From Chloroflexota bacterium (GTDB lineage: Bacteria > Chloroflexota > Anaerolineae > Aggregatilineales > J027), in contig JABFGB010000028.1 in assembly GCA_013112715.1 (NCBI GenBank), positions 1-64,000 of the forward strand: a DNA stretch of 64,000 bases. The letters run 5' to 3'. Under the pieces are notes generated by a model, which saw only the letters and a list, made by a program, of their open reading frames with translations, was not told where the DNA came from and made no database searches. Made by a program: the position numbers and the translations under genes. This document shows positions 44,201-53,229 of the stretch, piece by piece (position 1 is the stretch's first letter; each line of letters opens with the position of its first letter).

Positions 44201-44953
44201 TTAAGCCATGCTCTCGCCACCGTCCACAAAAATCGCCTGCCCGGTTATATAGGAAGCGGCGTCTGAACAGAGGAACAAAATCACGCTGGCGACCTCTTCG
44301 GGTTTCCCTAAACGATTTTGCGGGATACGGCCTAAGTTTTCGGCGTTGAGATATTCATCTTCGCTGTCAATATTGGCAGGGCAGACGGCATTAATTCGTA
44401 TCCCCGACGTGGCAAAAAATCGGGCGGCCTCTTTGGTAAAACCAATCACCCCGGCTTTGCTGGCAGCATAGGCGGCACTATCGGCGCGTGGCAGGGCGAT
44501 TCCCGCGGTACTGGCGAGATTAACCATCACTCCACCGCCTTCTTCCGCCATAACCCGTCCGGCAAGTTGGGTGATAAAAAACGTGCCGTTGAGATTGATG
44601 TCCAGCACCCGCCGCCAATCCCATTCATCTAATTTCATCAACGAGGCTTTTTTCTCGACCCCCGCCGCATTAACCACTATATCAATCCGTCCGTAGGCGT
44701 CGCGCATGGCCTCAATCAATGACCCCGCCGCCAGTTTGTTGGCGACATCCGCACACCAATCCGATGCTGTCCCACCCATCGCCCGAATTTCTTCCGCGAC
44801 CCTTGCGGCATTGTCGGGATTGATGTCATTCACAAACACCGATGCCCCTGATTGCGCCAACGCCATCGCAGTAGCCCGACCAATGCCCATGCCTGCGCCA
44901 GTCACCAACGCGGCGCGGCCTGTGAAATCTACGCTAAATTTTCCTAGTGTCAT
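44201..44953 (-). CDS. Short-chain dehydrogenase/reductase
   Basis: 250 residues, classical SDR length. Cofactor motif [10 protein letters not shown], Asp in FVNDINPDN (NAD-preferring position), NAAG motif, and catalytic Tyr-x-x-x-Lys in SAYAASKAG with a Ser upstream. It ends with [13 protein letters not shown], which is typical. The substrate is unknown. It overlaps the upstream small gene by 4 bases. Confidence 0.92.
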   Translation of the reverse strand: MTLGKFSVDFTGRAALVTGAGMGIGRATAMALAQSGASVFVNDINPDNAARVAEEIRAMGGTASDWCADVANKLAAGSLIEAMRDAYGRIDIVVNAAGVEKKASLMKLDEWDWRRVLDINLNGTFFITQLAGRVMAEEGGGVMVNLASTAGIALPRADSAAYAASKAGVIGFTKEAARFFATSGIRINAVCPANIDSEDEYLNAENLGRIPQNRLGKPEEVASVILFLCSDAASYITGQAIFVDGGESMA

Positions 44954-45324
44954 GCTTGCTCTAATTGTTTTAAGGCGGTTTCTAATGAAAGTGTATCGAG
45001 TGTAACGGGGAACGGCCCTTGCTCCAAATCTTCGCCGCGATTGGCAGCCGCAATGACCGTCAGCATCCGTCTGGGAATGCGTAATTGGTCGTCCTCACTG
45101 TAGCGGTCAAAATTGACAGGCATCTCTCGATAATCAACGCCATTGGGTAAAGCTGTGCCATAAAACATTTCCTCAAACTGCTTTTGATAGGGAACACCGA
45201 AGTCAAACCGTAATAAATCTGGGCCTTTCTCATATTTTTGGGTGAAGCAGTGAAACGGGGTAGTATGAGAACCTTTCGGGTCAAAGGAAGCGAAAGGGAC
45301 GTTTATGGGGCGCTGGTTACCCAT
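44950..45324 (-). CDS. Small hypothetical protein coupled to the SDR
   Basis: 124 residues ending in an ATGA overlap with the SDR start, so probably translated together. The sequence is moderately hydrophilic and contains [30 protein letters not shown], then [34 protein letters not shown], which looks like a helical partner domain. No family is recognised. The 5' flank is degenerate, so loss of an N-terminal part cannot be excluded. Confidence 0.5.
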   Translation of the reverse strand: MGNQRPINVPFASFDPKGSHTTPFHCFTQKYEKGPDLLRFDFGVPYQKQFEEMFYGTALPNGVDYREMPVNFDRYSEDDQLRIPRRMLTVIAAANRGEDLEQGPFPVTLDTLSLETALKQLEQA

Positions 45325-45778
45325 TCCAAGTGGCTTACGGGTAGAGCAAATTCGAGCAAATGCCGAAGAATGTCACCCTAAGCCCAATGCCCTCAGTGTC
45401 AAGAAGTCTCGCCGCGGATCTATCTTGTTTTGATTGGCAAACGTCTTGGCAATTGCAGAGACGGCGCTTTTTTTGTCCCGATCCAAGGTACCCCCAGTAG
45501 ATGTTCGCCGAGCAACTTCCAGAAGTAGTCACACCATGCGAGCGACGGACGCGGCGATTTTTGCACGTTCAACAACAAATTGGCTTGCTGTACGGGGAAT
45601 GGCGGGACATCGGCTAACCCAGTTCTGTGAAACGACAGGTCTTTTTCTCGCAGTTTTTATCCCATAAAAAGACAGCGCAAACGAATAGACGTATTTACCC
45701 AATGCGACGTAAAGCCCCTGCCTTTGGCATGGGGAGCGTCACCCTGCTTTCCCTTTGGGCCTATTTCATCGCGGGATA
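45325..45778. other. Intergenic gap without recognised gene
   Basis: About 450 bases before the peptide-transporter promoter. Frames on both strands are interrupted and none has a plausible start with family resemblance. Codon-like stretches suggest decayed coding sequence, but I cannot name it. Confidence 0.35.
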
Positions 45779-45808
45779 TTGAGAAATCATGCGGCTTTGC
45801 GGTATGAT
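45779..45808 (+). promoter_or_regulatory. Promoter of the peptide ABC transporter operon
   Basis: TTGAGA (45779-45784), an 18-base spacer and TATGAT (45803-45808), about 43 bases before the SBP start. Confidence 0.6.
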
Positions 45809-45850
45809 AATAGTGGGTTTGTGGATGCTAACTTCAACAGGGGAAGGAAC

Positions 45851-47458
45851 ATGAAAAATCATTCAGTATTTTTGATTGTTTTGTTATGCACAGTATTAGC
45901 CTCTGGAATTTCATCTCAAGTTGTTTTGCCTGCCACTGCGCAAGAAGAAAAACCCCAAATTATCATCGCCTACGACGGCGACATTGATCACATTGAGTTG
46001 ATGCAATTCCGTAGTGTCGCCGCTTATGATGCCACTGCCAACCTCTACGAGCCGTTAATCACCCAGACCGTAGTAGCCAATGACAGTGGAGAACTGGTTG
46101 GGCAAGCCGAGTTTGAAGGAGCAATTGCCGAAAGTTGGGAAGTCTCGGAAGATGGTACTGTTTTTACCTTCCATTTACGCCAAGACGCCAAATTTGCCGA
46201 TGGCACACCTATCACCGCGAATGATTATAAGTACACGTTTGACCGCGCCATCACTGGGCCGGGATATTTGGCTCTGTTGACGCCCTTCATGGCGATTGAC
46301 ACTGCCGACCAAATCCAAGTTATTGATGACTACACTTTACAAATTACCACCAACCGCCCTGCTGCGCTGACCGAAACCATTCTTGGGTTCCAAGTTTTCG
46401 GGGCCATCAGCCAAGCGACAGCTTCGGCAAATGCCACCGAGGAAGACCCTTGGGCCGAGCAATATTTCCATCAAAATTCCAATTCGAGCGGGCCATATGT
46501 CATTACTGAATGGAATCAAGGTGTGGAATATGTCTTTGAACCCAATCCCAATTATTGGCGTGGGCCAGAGTTTTTCCAAAATTCCGCAACGATTTTCCGC
46601 GTCGTGCCAGAGGCCTCCACACGTGAGCAATTGCTCCGCGCCGGGGACGTGGATGTGGCATTGGGGATTCCATTTAGCAGCCTTGATGCTTTGAAGCAGG
46701 ACTCCAATATTGCCATTCATGCCATCCCAACCACCCGTATCTACCACCTCGGCATGAACAATAATGTCGCGCCGTTTGACGACGTGCGGGTACGCCAAGC
46801 GGTCTCGATGGCCGTTCCCTATGACGCGATTATTGAAAATGTATTGGCGGGCTATGGACAGCAGCCGAAGAGTCCAGTTTCAGTCGGGATGGAAGGGTAT
46901 ACCGATGAGTATTGGAGCTATGACGATGGCGACCTTGAGGCAGCACGGGCCTTGCTAGAAACGGCAGGCTATGGCGATGGCTTTGAAATTGATCTGACCG
47001 TCCCACAGGAAGATCAAGGTCGGGTGGATGCCGCGACGTGGATTCAGGCCGGGTTAGCCGAAATTGGCATTACCGTGAATATCAATGCTGTGCCAACCGC
47101 CCAGTTTTCTGAACTGCTCTATAGTCATGAACTGCCCTTCTTTATTGAGCAGTGGTATTCATGGGGCAATGACCCGTTCTACCAATTGACCTTTAACCTC
47201 AAATGCGATGCGTTCCCGAACTACGTCAATTATTGCAATCCTGAAGTGGATGCCCTGATTGACGCCGGAACGTTTAGCCGTGATCCGCAAGAACGGGCCG
47301 ACCTGATCCGCCGCGCCCAACAAATCATTGTGGAAGAAGCACCTTGGGCGTTCCTCTATCAACCCGATTTGATTATTGCAACTCGTTCCAATGTGACTGG
47401 GTTGGCTCTATTTAACGACCTAACCCTCCGTTACGCCTATCTGGGCAAAACTGAGTAA
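45851..47458 (+). CDS. Family-5 peptide ABC transporter substrate-binding protein
   Basis: 535 residues. A signal peptide of about 35 residues (MKNHSVFLIVLLC, with TAQ near the cut) is followed by a mature SBP_bac_5 protein. Family-type segments include AESWEVSEDGTVFTFHLRQ, FADGTPITANDYKYTFDRA and VFEPNPNYWRG. ARALLETAGYGDGF and YQPDLIIATRSNVTG near the end are also typical. It should bind oligopeptides or similar solutes outside the membrane. There is no clear lipobox. It is highly similar to the orphan SBP at 55788-57398 (for example both contain AYDGDIDHIELMQFRS). First gene of a five-component transport operon. Confidence 0.93.
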   Translation: MKNHSVFLIVLLCTVLASGISSQVVLPATAQEEKPQIIIAYDGDIDHIELMQFRSVAAYDATANLYEPLITQTVVANDSGELVGQAEFEGAIAESWEVSEDGTVFTFHLRQDAKFADGTPITANDYKYTFDRAITGPGYLALLTPFMAIDTADQIQVIDDYTLQITTNRPAALTETILGFQVFGAISQATASANATEEDPWAEQYFHQNSNSSGPYVITEWNQGVEYVFEPNPNYWRGPEFFQNSATIFRVVPEASTREQLLRAGDVDVALGIPFSSLDALKQDSNIAIHAIPTTRIYHLGMNNNVAPFDDVRVRQAVSMAVPYDAIIENVLAGYGQQPKSPVSVGMEGYTDEYWSYDDGDLEAARALLETAGYGDGFEIDLTVPQEDQGRVDAATWIQAGLAEIGITVNINAVPTAQFSELLYSHELPFFIEQWYSWGNDPFYQLTFNLKCDAFPNYVNYCNPEVDALIDAGTFSRDPQERADLIRRAQQIIVEEAPWAFLYQPDLIIATRSNVTGLALFNDLTLRYAYLGKTE

Positions 47459-47464
47459 GTTCAC

Positions 47465-48559
47465 TTGACCACTACACCGGATACCGGAGCGACGGACCAG
47501 TCCCCGTCGCTCTGGTTGAGCTTTTGGGCAATTCTTCGCTCCAATCCACTTTTTCGCTATTTGCTCCGCCGTTTGGGATTGGCGGTGCTGGCGCTGGTTG
47601 GAGTCATAGGGGTTGCCTTTTTTTTGACCAGTGTGCTACCGGGAAATCCAGCGGTGGTACGGGCCGGGCCTTTGGCAAATGAGGAACGTATCGAAAGATA
47701 TGAAAGGGAAATGGGGCTGGATCGGCCACTGGTTGTCCAATTCGCCGATTATGTAGTGCATCTCGCGCAGGGCGACTTGGGCGAAAGTTGGTCGAGCCGT
47801 CAGCCTGCCCAAGATGAATTAAGAGCGCGTATCCCCGCTACGGTTGAGCTAGGAATTGTGGCTTTTGGGTTGACATTGGCGATCAGCCTGCCGCTTGGCA
47901 TTTTGGCGGCGGTTTATCAGGGAACTATTATTGACTGGGTGATTCGGCTTTTTGCCACCTTTGGAGCGTCGGTTGCTCTGTTTTGGCTGGCGTTGATCGG
48001 CATCCACCTTTTTTATTATGAATGGGATATTGCCCCGCCCCCACTAGATCGCTTGACGATCGGCACTGAAGAGCCGCCCAGTGTGACGGGCCTTTTTACG
48101 ATTGACAGTCTATTGGCCGGTGATATAAAGACCTGCCGTGATGCCCTCAACCATCTATGGCTGCCCGCTATGACCTTAGCCCTTGTGGTCAGCGCCCCTA
48201 TGACCAAAATGATCCGGTCTGCTATGTTAGAAACCCTCGATAAAGATTTTATCCGCACGGCTCGGGCGGTCGGGCTGCCACCGCGCACCATCATTCTGGT
48301 AGATGCCCTCCGCAGTGCCTTTATTCCGGTACTAACCACCTCCGGTATCGTCTTTGGGTATCTCGTGGCAGGCAATGTCATTGTGGAACGTGTTTTTTCA
48401 TGGGCGGGAGTTGGGCAATATGTCTGGCAAGCGTTGGACGCCAATAATCTGAATGCAGTACGTGGTTTTATTTTGCTTATCGCCGTGGTTTATATCGTGC
48501 TCAATCTCGTGATTGATTTACTGTATAGTCTGCTTGATCCACGTATTCGGCTCAATTAA
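47465..48559 (+). CDS. Peptide ABC transporter permease (DppB-like)
   Basis: 364 residues with about six membrane spans, the first near residues 37-57 (LGLAVLALVGVIGVAFFLTS). Family motifs: LGLDRPLVVQFADY-like MGLDRPLVVQF, GDLGESW, RIPATVELG, and the EAA-type cytoplasmic loop DKDFIRTARAVGLPPRTIILVDALRSA. The apparent start is a TTG at 47465, six bases after the SBP stop, with no strong ribosome-binding site, so the exact start is uncertain. Confidence 0.9.
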   Translation: MTTTPDTGATDQSPSLWLSFWAILRSNPLFRYLLRRLGLAVLALVGVIGVAFFLTSVLPGNPAVVRAGPLANEERIERYEREMGLDRPLVVQFADYVVHLAQGDLGESWSSRQPAQDELRARIPATVELGIVAFGLTLAISLPLGILAAVYQGTIIDWVIRLFATFGASVALFWLALIGIHLFYYEWDIAPPPLDRLTIGTEEPPSVTGLFTIDSLLAGDIKTCRDALNHLWLPAMTLALVVSAPMTKMIRSAMLETLDKDFIRTARAVGLPPRTIILVDALRSAFIPVLTTSGIVFGYLVAGNVIVERVFSWAGVGQYVWQALDANNLNAVRGFILLIAVVYIVLNLVIDLLYSLLDPRIRLN

Positions 48560-49369
48560 ATGTTGCACTTGCTGCTGCGTCATTTCACTTTACTTTTGGG
48601 AAGTACCCTCCTGATCGGGTTTATCGGGGTGGCATGGATCGGCCCGACCCAGATGAAATATGAACCAGAGAAAGTCTCACGCAACACCTATGAAAGACCC
48701 TCCAAAGACTACCCCTTTGGGACGGATAAATTTGGACGAGATATTCAGACCCGGGTGGTTCACGCGACTCAACTAGACTTGCGGATTGCCTTTACAGTAG
48801 CCCTCATCTCTTTTGCGGTTGGGTCGGTCATCGGCGCAATTGTGGGCTATTATGGTGACTGGCTCGATGCCATTGTGATGCGCGGGGTTGACGTTCTGTT
48901 TGCTTTTCCCTCGTTTCTTTTGGCAATGGTCATTACTGGCGTGTTGGGCGACAGCGAACGAAACGTCATTACGGCGGTGACTATCGCCTATATCCCCTAT
49001 TTTGTACGGCTCACACGGGGGCAAATGTTAACCGTTCGCACCCTACCCTATGCCGATGCCGCCATTAGTATCGGCAATCCGAGTTGGCGGGTGGCGCTGA
49101 TTCATTTGTTGCCCAATACACTCGCTCCATCATTAGTCCAAATGTCTATGGTGGCGGGGTGGGCGATCTTGGACACGGCAGGTTTGGCATTTCTGGGCTT
49201 GGGCATTACATCGCCAACCGCCGAATGGGGCGTTATGATTTCTGAGGGAGCACAACGCATTACCACCGGGGAGTGGTGGATGTGGCTCTATCCCGGTGCG
49301 GCGTTGGTCTTGGCGGCCTTTGCTTTTAACCTTATTGGCGATGGCCTACGTAATCTCTTGCAGCAGTAG
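48560..49369 (+). CDS. Peptide ABC transporter permease (DppC-like)
   Basis: 269 residues starting on the base after the previous stop. Motifs of the second oligopeptide permease: YPFGTDKFGRDIQTRVVH (the GTDxxGRD motif), FAFPSFLLAMVI, and the EAA loop YADAAISIGNPSWRVALIHLLPN. AEWGVMISEGAQ and WWMWLYPGAALVLAAFAFNLIGD are also typical. It pairs with the DppB-like permease to form the channel. Confidence 0.92.
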   Translation: MLHLLLRHFTLLLGSTLLIGFIGVAWIGPTQMKYEPEKVSRNTYERPSKDYPFGTDKFGRDIQTRVVHATQLDLRIAFTVALISFAVGSVIGAIVGYYGDWLDAIVMRGVDVLFAFPSFLLAMVITGVLGDSERNVITAVTIAYIPYFVRLTRGQMLTVRTLPYADAAISIGNPSWRVALIHLLPNTLAPSLVQMSMVAGWAILDTAGLAFLGLGITSPTAEWGVMISEGAQRITTGEWWMWLYPGAALVLAAFAFNLIGDGLRNLLQQ

Positions 49370-49375
49370 GGGCAG

Positions 49376-50197
49376 ATGGATATGACCGAGCCGCTACTTG
49401 CTCTCGAAAATTTATCCGTGACGATCACTGATAATCGAGGTCAATCCAAGCCCATTTTACAAGGCGTCTCGTTTGAGATTTATCCGAATGAGGTCATGGG
49501 GCTGGTTGGAGAAAGTGGCTCTGGTAAATCCATGACCGCTCTCGCCATTATGGGACTGCTGCCCCGCCGAGCCAAGCCTCAGAGTGGGCATATTTGGTTT
49601 AATGGGCACGATTTACTCACCCTCTCCAAACGTGAATGGTATGCAGTGCGTGGGTCACAGCTTGCGATGATTTTTCAGAATCCACGCGCCGCCCTGAATC
49701 CCCTTATGCGGGTGGGTCAACAAGTGGCGCGGGTGGTCAGGCTTCATCAATCACTCAAAAAACGTGCCGCCTATGAAAAAGCGCTGGATTTGTTGCAGCA
49801 GGTTGGTATCCCCGATAGCCAAACACGGGCACGGGCTTATCCACATCAACTTAGTGGAGGCATGGCCCAACGGGTGCTGATTGCCATGATGCTGGCGTGC
49901 CAACCGCGCTTATTGATTGCCGATGAGCCAACCACTGGGTTGGACGTGACCATTCAGGCCCAAATTTTTGAGTTGATTAAAACCATTCAGGCTGAATTTG
50001 GAACCACGCTATTGTTGATTACCCATGATTTGGGGGTGGTGAGCGAGGTCTGTCAGCGGGTGGCGGTCATGCAAGACGGCAAAATTCAAGAAGTAGCGAC
50101 CGTCGGGGAGCTTTTTGCCCATCCCCAGCACCCCTATACCCAGCATCTCATGAATACCCTTTTGCGTGTAGACCGTCCAACAAATAGTAGGGCCTAA
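49376..50197 (+). CDS. Peptide ABC transporter ATP-binding protein (DppD-like)
   Basis: 273 residues. Walker [11 protein letters not shown]-loop [17 protein letters not shown] signature [15 protein letters not shown], Walker [13 protein letters not shown] and H-loop ITHDLGVV. The C-terminal [13 protein letters not shown] is the oligopeptide-family hallmark. The usual 4Fe-4S-type cysteine tail of DppD is absent here. AGGGGCAG precedes the start. Confidence 0.93.
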   Translation: MDMTEPLLALENLSVTITDNRGQSKPILQGVSFEIYPNEVMGLVGESGSGKSMTALAIMGLLPRRAKPQSGHIWFNGHDLLTLSKREWYAVRGSQLAMIFQNPRAALNPLMRVGQQVARVVRLHQSLKKRAAYEKALDLLQQVGIPDSQTRARAYPHQLSGGMAQRVLIAMMLACQPRLLIADEPTTGLDVTIQAQIFELIKTIQAEFGTTLLLITHDLGVVSEVCQRVAVMQDGKIQEVATVGELFAHPQHPYTQHLMNTLLRVDRPTNSRA

Positions 50198-50200
50198 GCG

Positions 50201-51160
50201 ATGACCGAACCCATCCTCCGCGTTGAACATCTCGTCAAACACTTTCGGGAAGGGCGGCACACGATTCATGCGGTGAATGATGTCAGTTTTGAAGTCTATC
50301 CGGGCGAGGCAGTCGCCGTGGTCGGGGAAAGTGGCAGCGGAAAATCCACCATGGCGCGGTGCATCATCCGACTAGAAAGGCCCACCGCAGGCCGAATTGT
50401 ATTTAATGGCGAAGACATTACCCATCATTCAGCCCGACAAATGCGCCCAGCGCGTCGGATGCTGCAAATGGTATTTCAGGATACCCACGAATCGCTCAAC
50501 CCGCTTTTTTCCGTCCGCCGTATCCTGCGCGAACCCCTTATTTTACATGGCCTGAATCACGATAAAACACAGATACTTGGGGCGCTTGAAAAAGTCAAAC
50601 TCGACCAAAACCATCTGGGCCGCCGTCCACATCAATTAAGTGGGGGACAAAAACAACGGGTGGGTATGGCGCGGGCCATGATTACCCGCCCGCAATTTGT
50701 GGTGCTCGACGAACCCACCGCCTCATTGGATATGTCGCTGCGGCTGCAAACCCTGAATTTGTTGCGCGAATTGCAGCGCGAATTGAACATGGCCTACCTG
50801 TTTATCTCCCATGACCTGAGCACCGTGCGCCATTTATGTGACCGAGTGTTGGTGATGTATCTAGGGCGAATTGTCGAGGCGGGTCGGGTCGAAGATGTTT
50901 TTGACCACCCCCGCCATGTTTATACGCAGGCGCTCCTTTCCGCCATTCCTATACCTGATCCGACTATTCAACGCCAGCGGTTGTTATTGTCGGGCGAAAC
51001 CCCAAGTACAAGGCAGTTAAAACCGGGCTGTGGTCTGCAAGATCGCTGTCCCCATGTCTCCGCCGAGTGCCGTGTGCCCATCCCTTTTTATAAAGTGAGC
51101 GATGGGCATGTCGCGGCCTGTCGTCTGGCAAAACCCCCTATCATTGAGGAGAAGTTATGA
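50201..51160 (+). CDS. Peptide ABC transporter ATP-binding protein (DppF-like)
   Basis: 319 residues. Walker [12 protein letters not shown]-loop MVFQDTHESLNPLF, signature LSGGQKQRVGMARAM, Walker B FVVLDEPTASLD and H-loop ISHDLST. It ends with a cysteine-containing tail (CGLQDRCPHVSAEC...C, about residues 275-310) as in Opp/DppF proteins that carry the oligopeptide/dipeptide C-terminal extension. Confidence 0.93.
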   Translation: MTEPILRVEHLVKHFREGRHTIHAVNDVSFEVYPGEAVAVVGESGSGKSTMARCIIRLERPTAGRIVFNGEDITHHSARQMRPARRMLQMVFQDTHESLNPLFSVRRILREPLILHGLNHDKTQILGALEKVKLDQNHLGRRPHQLSGGQKQRVGMARAMITRPQFVVLDEPTASLDMSLRLQTLNLLRELQRELNMAYLFISHDLSTVRHLCDRVLVMYLGRIVEAGRVEDVFDHPRHVYTQALLSAIPIPDPTIQRQRLLLSGETPSTRQLKPGCGLQDRCPHVSAECRVPIPFYKVSDGHVAACRLAKPPIIEEKL

Positions 51161-51921
51161 CCAATTCACAACCTTTGTTCGGCAAGACGGCCCTTATTAC
51201 AGGTGCATCGCGCAATCTAGGCGCGGTCACGGCGCTGACCCTTGCGGCACACGGCGCGAGTGTCGTGGTGCATTATCAAAAATCCGTAGAGGCGGCCCAA
51301 GCAGTGGCAGATGCAGCAGCGGCCTATGGATCACCCGCTTACCTTGTCAAAGGCGACCTTGCCGATAGCAAGGCCGTGCGAGGGATGGTGGAAAATGCGC
51401 TTGAACAGTTGGGCAGGCCGATTGATATTTTGGTCAACAACGCTGGGCCATTTAATGCCGACCCATTTGCGTTATTGGCCGAAGCCGAATGGGATAGGGT
51501 ACTGAATGTTAATCTAAAGGCGGCCTATCTGACGACCCAACTGGTTGTGCCGGGTATGCGGGCCAATGGGTGGGGACGTATTATTAATGTTTCAGCGGGG
51601 TCGGCCTATATTCGTAATCATGGCATTTACGGATTGGCAAAAAACGCCTTGATTACTTTAACCGAGGCATTGGCGTTGGAATTGGGGCCAGAAATTACGG
51701 TGAATGCCGTCGCCCCCGGTCAAATTGCGGAAAGTGGGCCAGATATTAGTGCCATAGACCCCACATTTGTGGATCGGGCGATTGCCCATTCTCCCGGTGG
51801 ACGCCTCCCAACCCGTCAAGAGGTTGCTAATCTCATCAGTTGGTTATGCAGCCCGATGGCGGACATGATTACTGGCGAGACCATCCCCGTTGATGCAGGG
51901 TGGCGGTTTAATCGGTTTTAG
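51157..51921 (+). CDS. Short-chain dehydrogenase/reductase at the end of the transport operon
   Basis: 254 residues with TGASRNLGAVTA cofactor motif, NNAG, a Ser in VSAGSAYI, the catalytic pair in YGLAKNA, and an ITGETIPVDAGW end. A 4-base overlap with the ATPase gene places it in the transport operon, so it may act on the imported substrate or a derived metabolite. The Arg after the cofactor Ser suggests NADP use, which is not certain. Its end overlaps the convergent response-regulator gene by 4 bases. Confidence 0.9.
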   Translation: MTNSQPLFGKTALITGASRNLGAVTALTLAAHGASVVVHYQKSVEAAQAVADAAAAYGSPAYLVKGDLADSKAVRGMVENALEQLGRPIDILVNNAGPFNADPFALLAEAEWDRVLNVNLKAAYLTTQLVVPGMRANGWGRIINVSAGSAYIRNHGIYGLAKNALITLTEALALELGPEITVNAVAPGQIAESGPDISAIDPTFVDRAIAHSPGGRLPTRQEVANLISWLCSPMADMITGETIPVDAGWRFNRF

Positions 51922-52304
51922 CCCACTTCCCAGACCGCCTGATTATTCAAAATGCGGTGTAACTGATCGGCAAAGCGATTGCTGTTTAGCGGCTTGCCAA
52001 GAAAGCTGTGAAAGCCGAGTTTGCGGGCTACGTTGATTTCACTGATGTGGACGGTGTAGGCCACAATTGGCACAGCGCTGGCTCTGGGGTCAGACATGAG
52101 ATATTCAAACACTTCATAGCCCGTCGCGTCTGGCATCTCAAGATCGAGGAAAATGATGCTGATTTGCGGCAGATGACCCAGTTCATCCCCGATGGTGCTT
52201 AGATCAATGACGATAGTTGAACTGACATTTTCAGCGGCCAGTAAACTTGCCAAGACCTCCGCATTATAGGGATTATCTTCGATGATGAGGGCATGGTTGC
52301 TCAT
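51918..52304 (-). CDS. Stand-alone receiver domain protein (third in the operon)
   Basis: 128 residues, a receiver domain only. Acidic pocket LIIEDN, phospho-acceptor Asp in IIFLDLEMP, Thr in VAYTVHI, and the conserved Lys in LGKPL. After the domain comes a short tail HRILNNQAVWEVG similar to those of its two upstream siblings. No output domain, so it must signal by protein contact or phosphotransfer. Last of four genes starting with the sensor kinase at 55701. Confidence 0.9.
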   Translation of the reverse strand: MSNHALIIEDNPYNAEVLASLLAAENVSSTIVIDLSTIGDELGHLPQISIIFLDLEMPDATGYEVFEYLMSDPRASAVPIVAYTVHISEINVARKLGFHSFLGKPLNSNRFADQLHRILNNQAVWEVG

Positions 52305-52326
52305 AAAAGACTCGTCCTTCCGATGG

Positions 52327-52740
52327 TTATGACAAATTATCCCAATTCCAATCCGCTTGGCCTTCTAACACCGCCAATATCTGTCGTTCAAATATGCCAA
52401 GTCGGACAGGCTTACTGATAAATGCAGCAAAACCTTTGCGCCGTGTCTTGGGCAGTTCAGTGGCCGGGTCAGCGGCTGTCACCGCCACAATTGGAATATT
52501 GGAAAAACTAGCGTCTTGCCGAATATGATCAAATATATCATACCCTGTGACCCCATTGGGAAACATCAAATCGAGGAGAATCAAATCAATCGGCATAAAC
52601 GCATTAAGGCGTTGTATAGTATCCTGCCCCCAACGTTCATAACCTGTATGTGCCCCTTGCTGCTGCAAAATTGTTGCCATAATCGCATAGTTGTTGACAT
52701 TATCCTCAACAATAAATATGCGCTTGTCATTCAGTAACAT
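52327..52740 (-). CDS. Stand-alone receiver domain protein (second in the operon)
   Basis: 137 residues from the ATG at 52740 (GGATGG upstream). Acidic pair IFIVEDN, phospho-acceptor Asp in LILLDLMFP, Thr in VAVTAADP, Lys in ISKPV. It ends LEGQADWNWDNLS. No output domain. The MFPNG insert after the Asp is slightly longer than in its siblings. Confidence 0.9.
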   Translation of the reverse strand: MLLNDKRIFIVEDNVNNYAIMATILQQQGAHTGYERWGQDTIQRLNAFMPIDLILLDLMFPNGVTGYDIFDHIRQDASFSNIPIVAVTAADPATELPKTRRKGFAAFISKPVRLGIFERQILAVLEGQADWNWDNLS

Positions 52741-52775
52741 GGACGACCATCCTTTGTTTTGTAGTCTCTGTCCAA

Positions 52776-53219
52776 CTAACTGATGTGCCATACCTGTTCG
52801 CCATTGAGAATGCGGTGCAAAAGGTCGGGGAAATCCCGCTGGCTGATGGGTTTGGCAATGACGCCATCAAAACCTGCACTGCGGAGCTTGCGCACTTCAT
52901 CGCTCATCACACTGGCGGTCAAGGCTATGATTTTGACTGCCCGATATTCTTCATGTTGGCGAATCAACTCCAATAACTGAAACCCATTCATCGGCAACAT
53001 ATGAATATCCAGCAAAAAGAGCTCGGGTTTATAGGGTAGGCTGGCGAGGCGCTCTTCAAAACGATCACTTGCTTCCATCAGCATGAGCCGTTCGAAGCCC
53101 AATACCTCCGTCACGATTATTTTCATGACCTCACGGCTTAACATATCATCCTCGACATATAGGATGGCTGGATTAGAAGCCACTTTTCCAGCAGATTCGA
53201 GGTTTTGATCCGCACTCAT
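52776..53219 (-). CDS. Stand-alone receiver domain protein (first in the operon)
   Basis: 147 residues from the ATG at 53219 (AGTAGG upstream). An N-terminal extension of about 20 residues precedes the receiver: LYVEDD, phospho-acceptor Asp in LFLLDIHMLP, Thr in IALTAS, Lys in IAKPIS. The tail HRILNGEQVWHIS resembles that of the last receiver. It starts 10 bases after the kinase stop. Confidence 0.9.
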   Translation of the reverse strand: MSADQNLESAGKVASNPAILYVEDDMLSREVMKIIVTEVLGFERLMLMEASDRFEERLASLPYKPELFLLDIHMLPMNGFQLLELIRQHEEYRAVKIIALTASVMSDEVRKLRSAGFDGVIAKPISQRDFPDLLHRILNGEQVWHIS

Positions 53220-53229
53220 GTTATACCTA

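Noticed and set aside
45434-45667. Possible transposase fragment on the plus strand
   Set aside because: The translation has no DDE or HTH motif and the resemblance was too weak to support.
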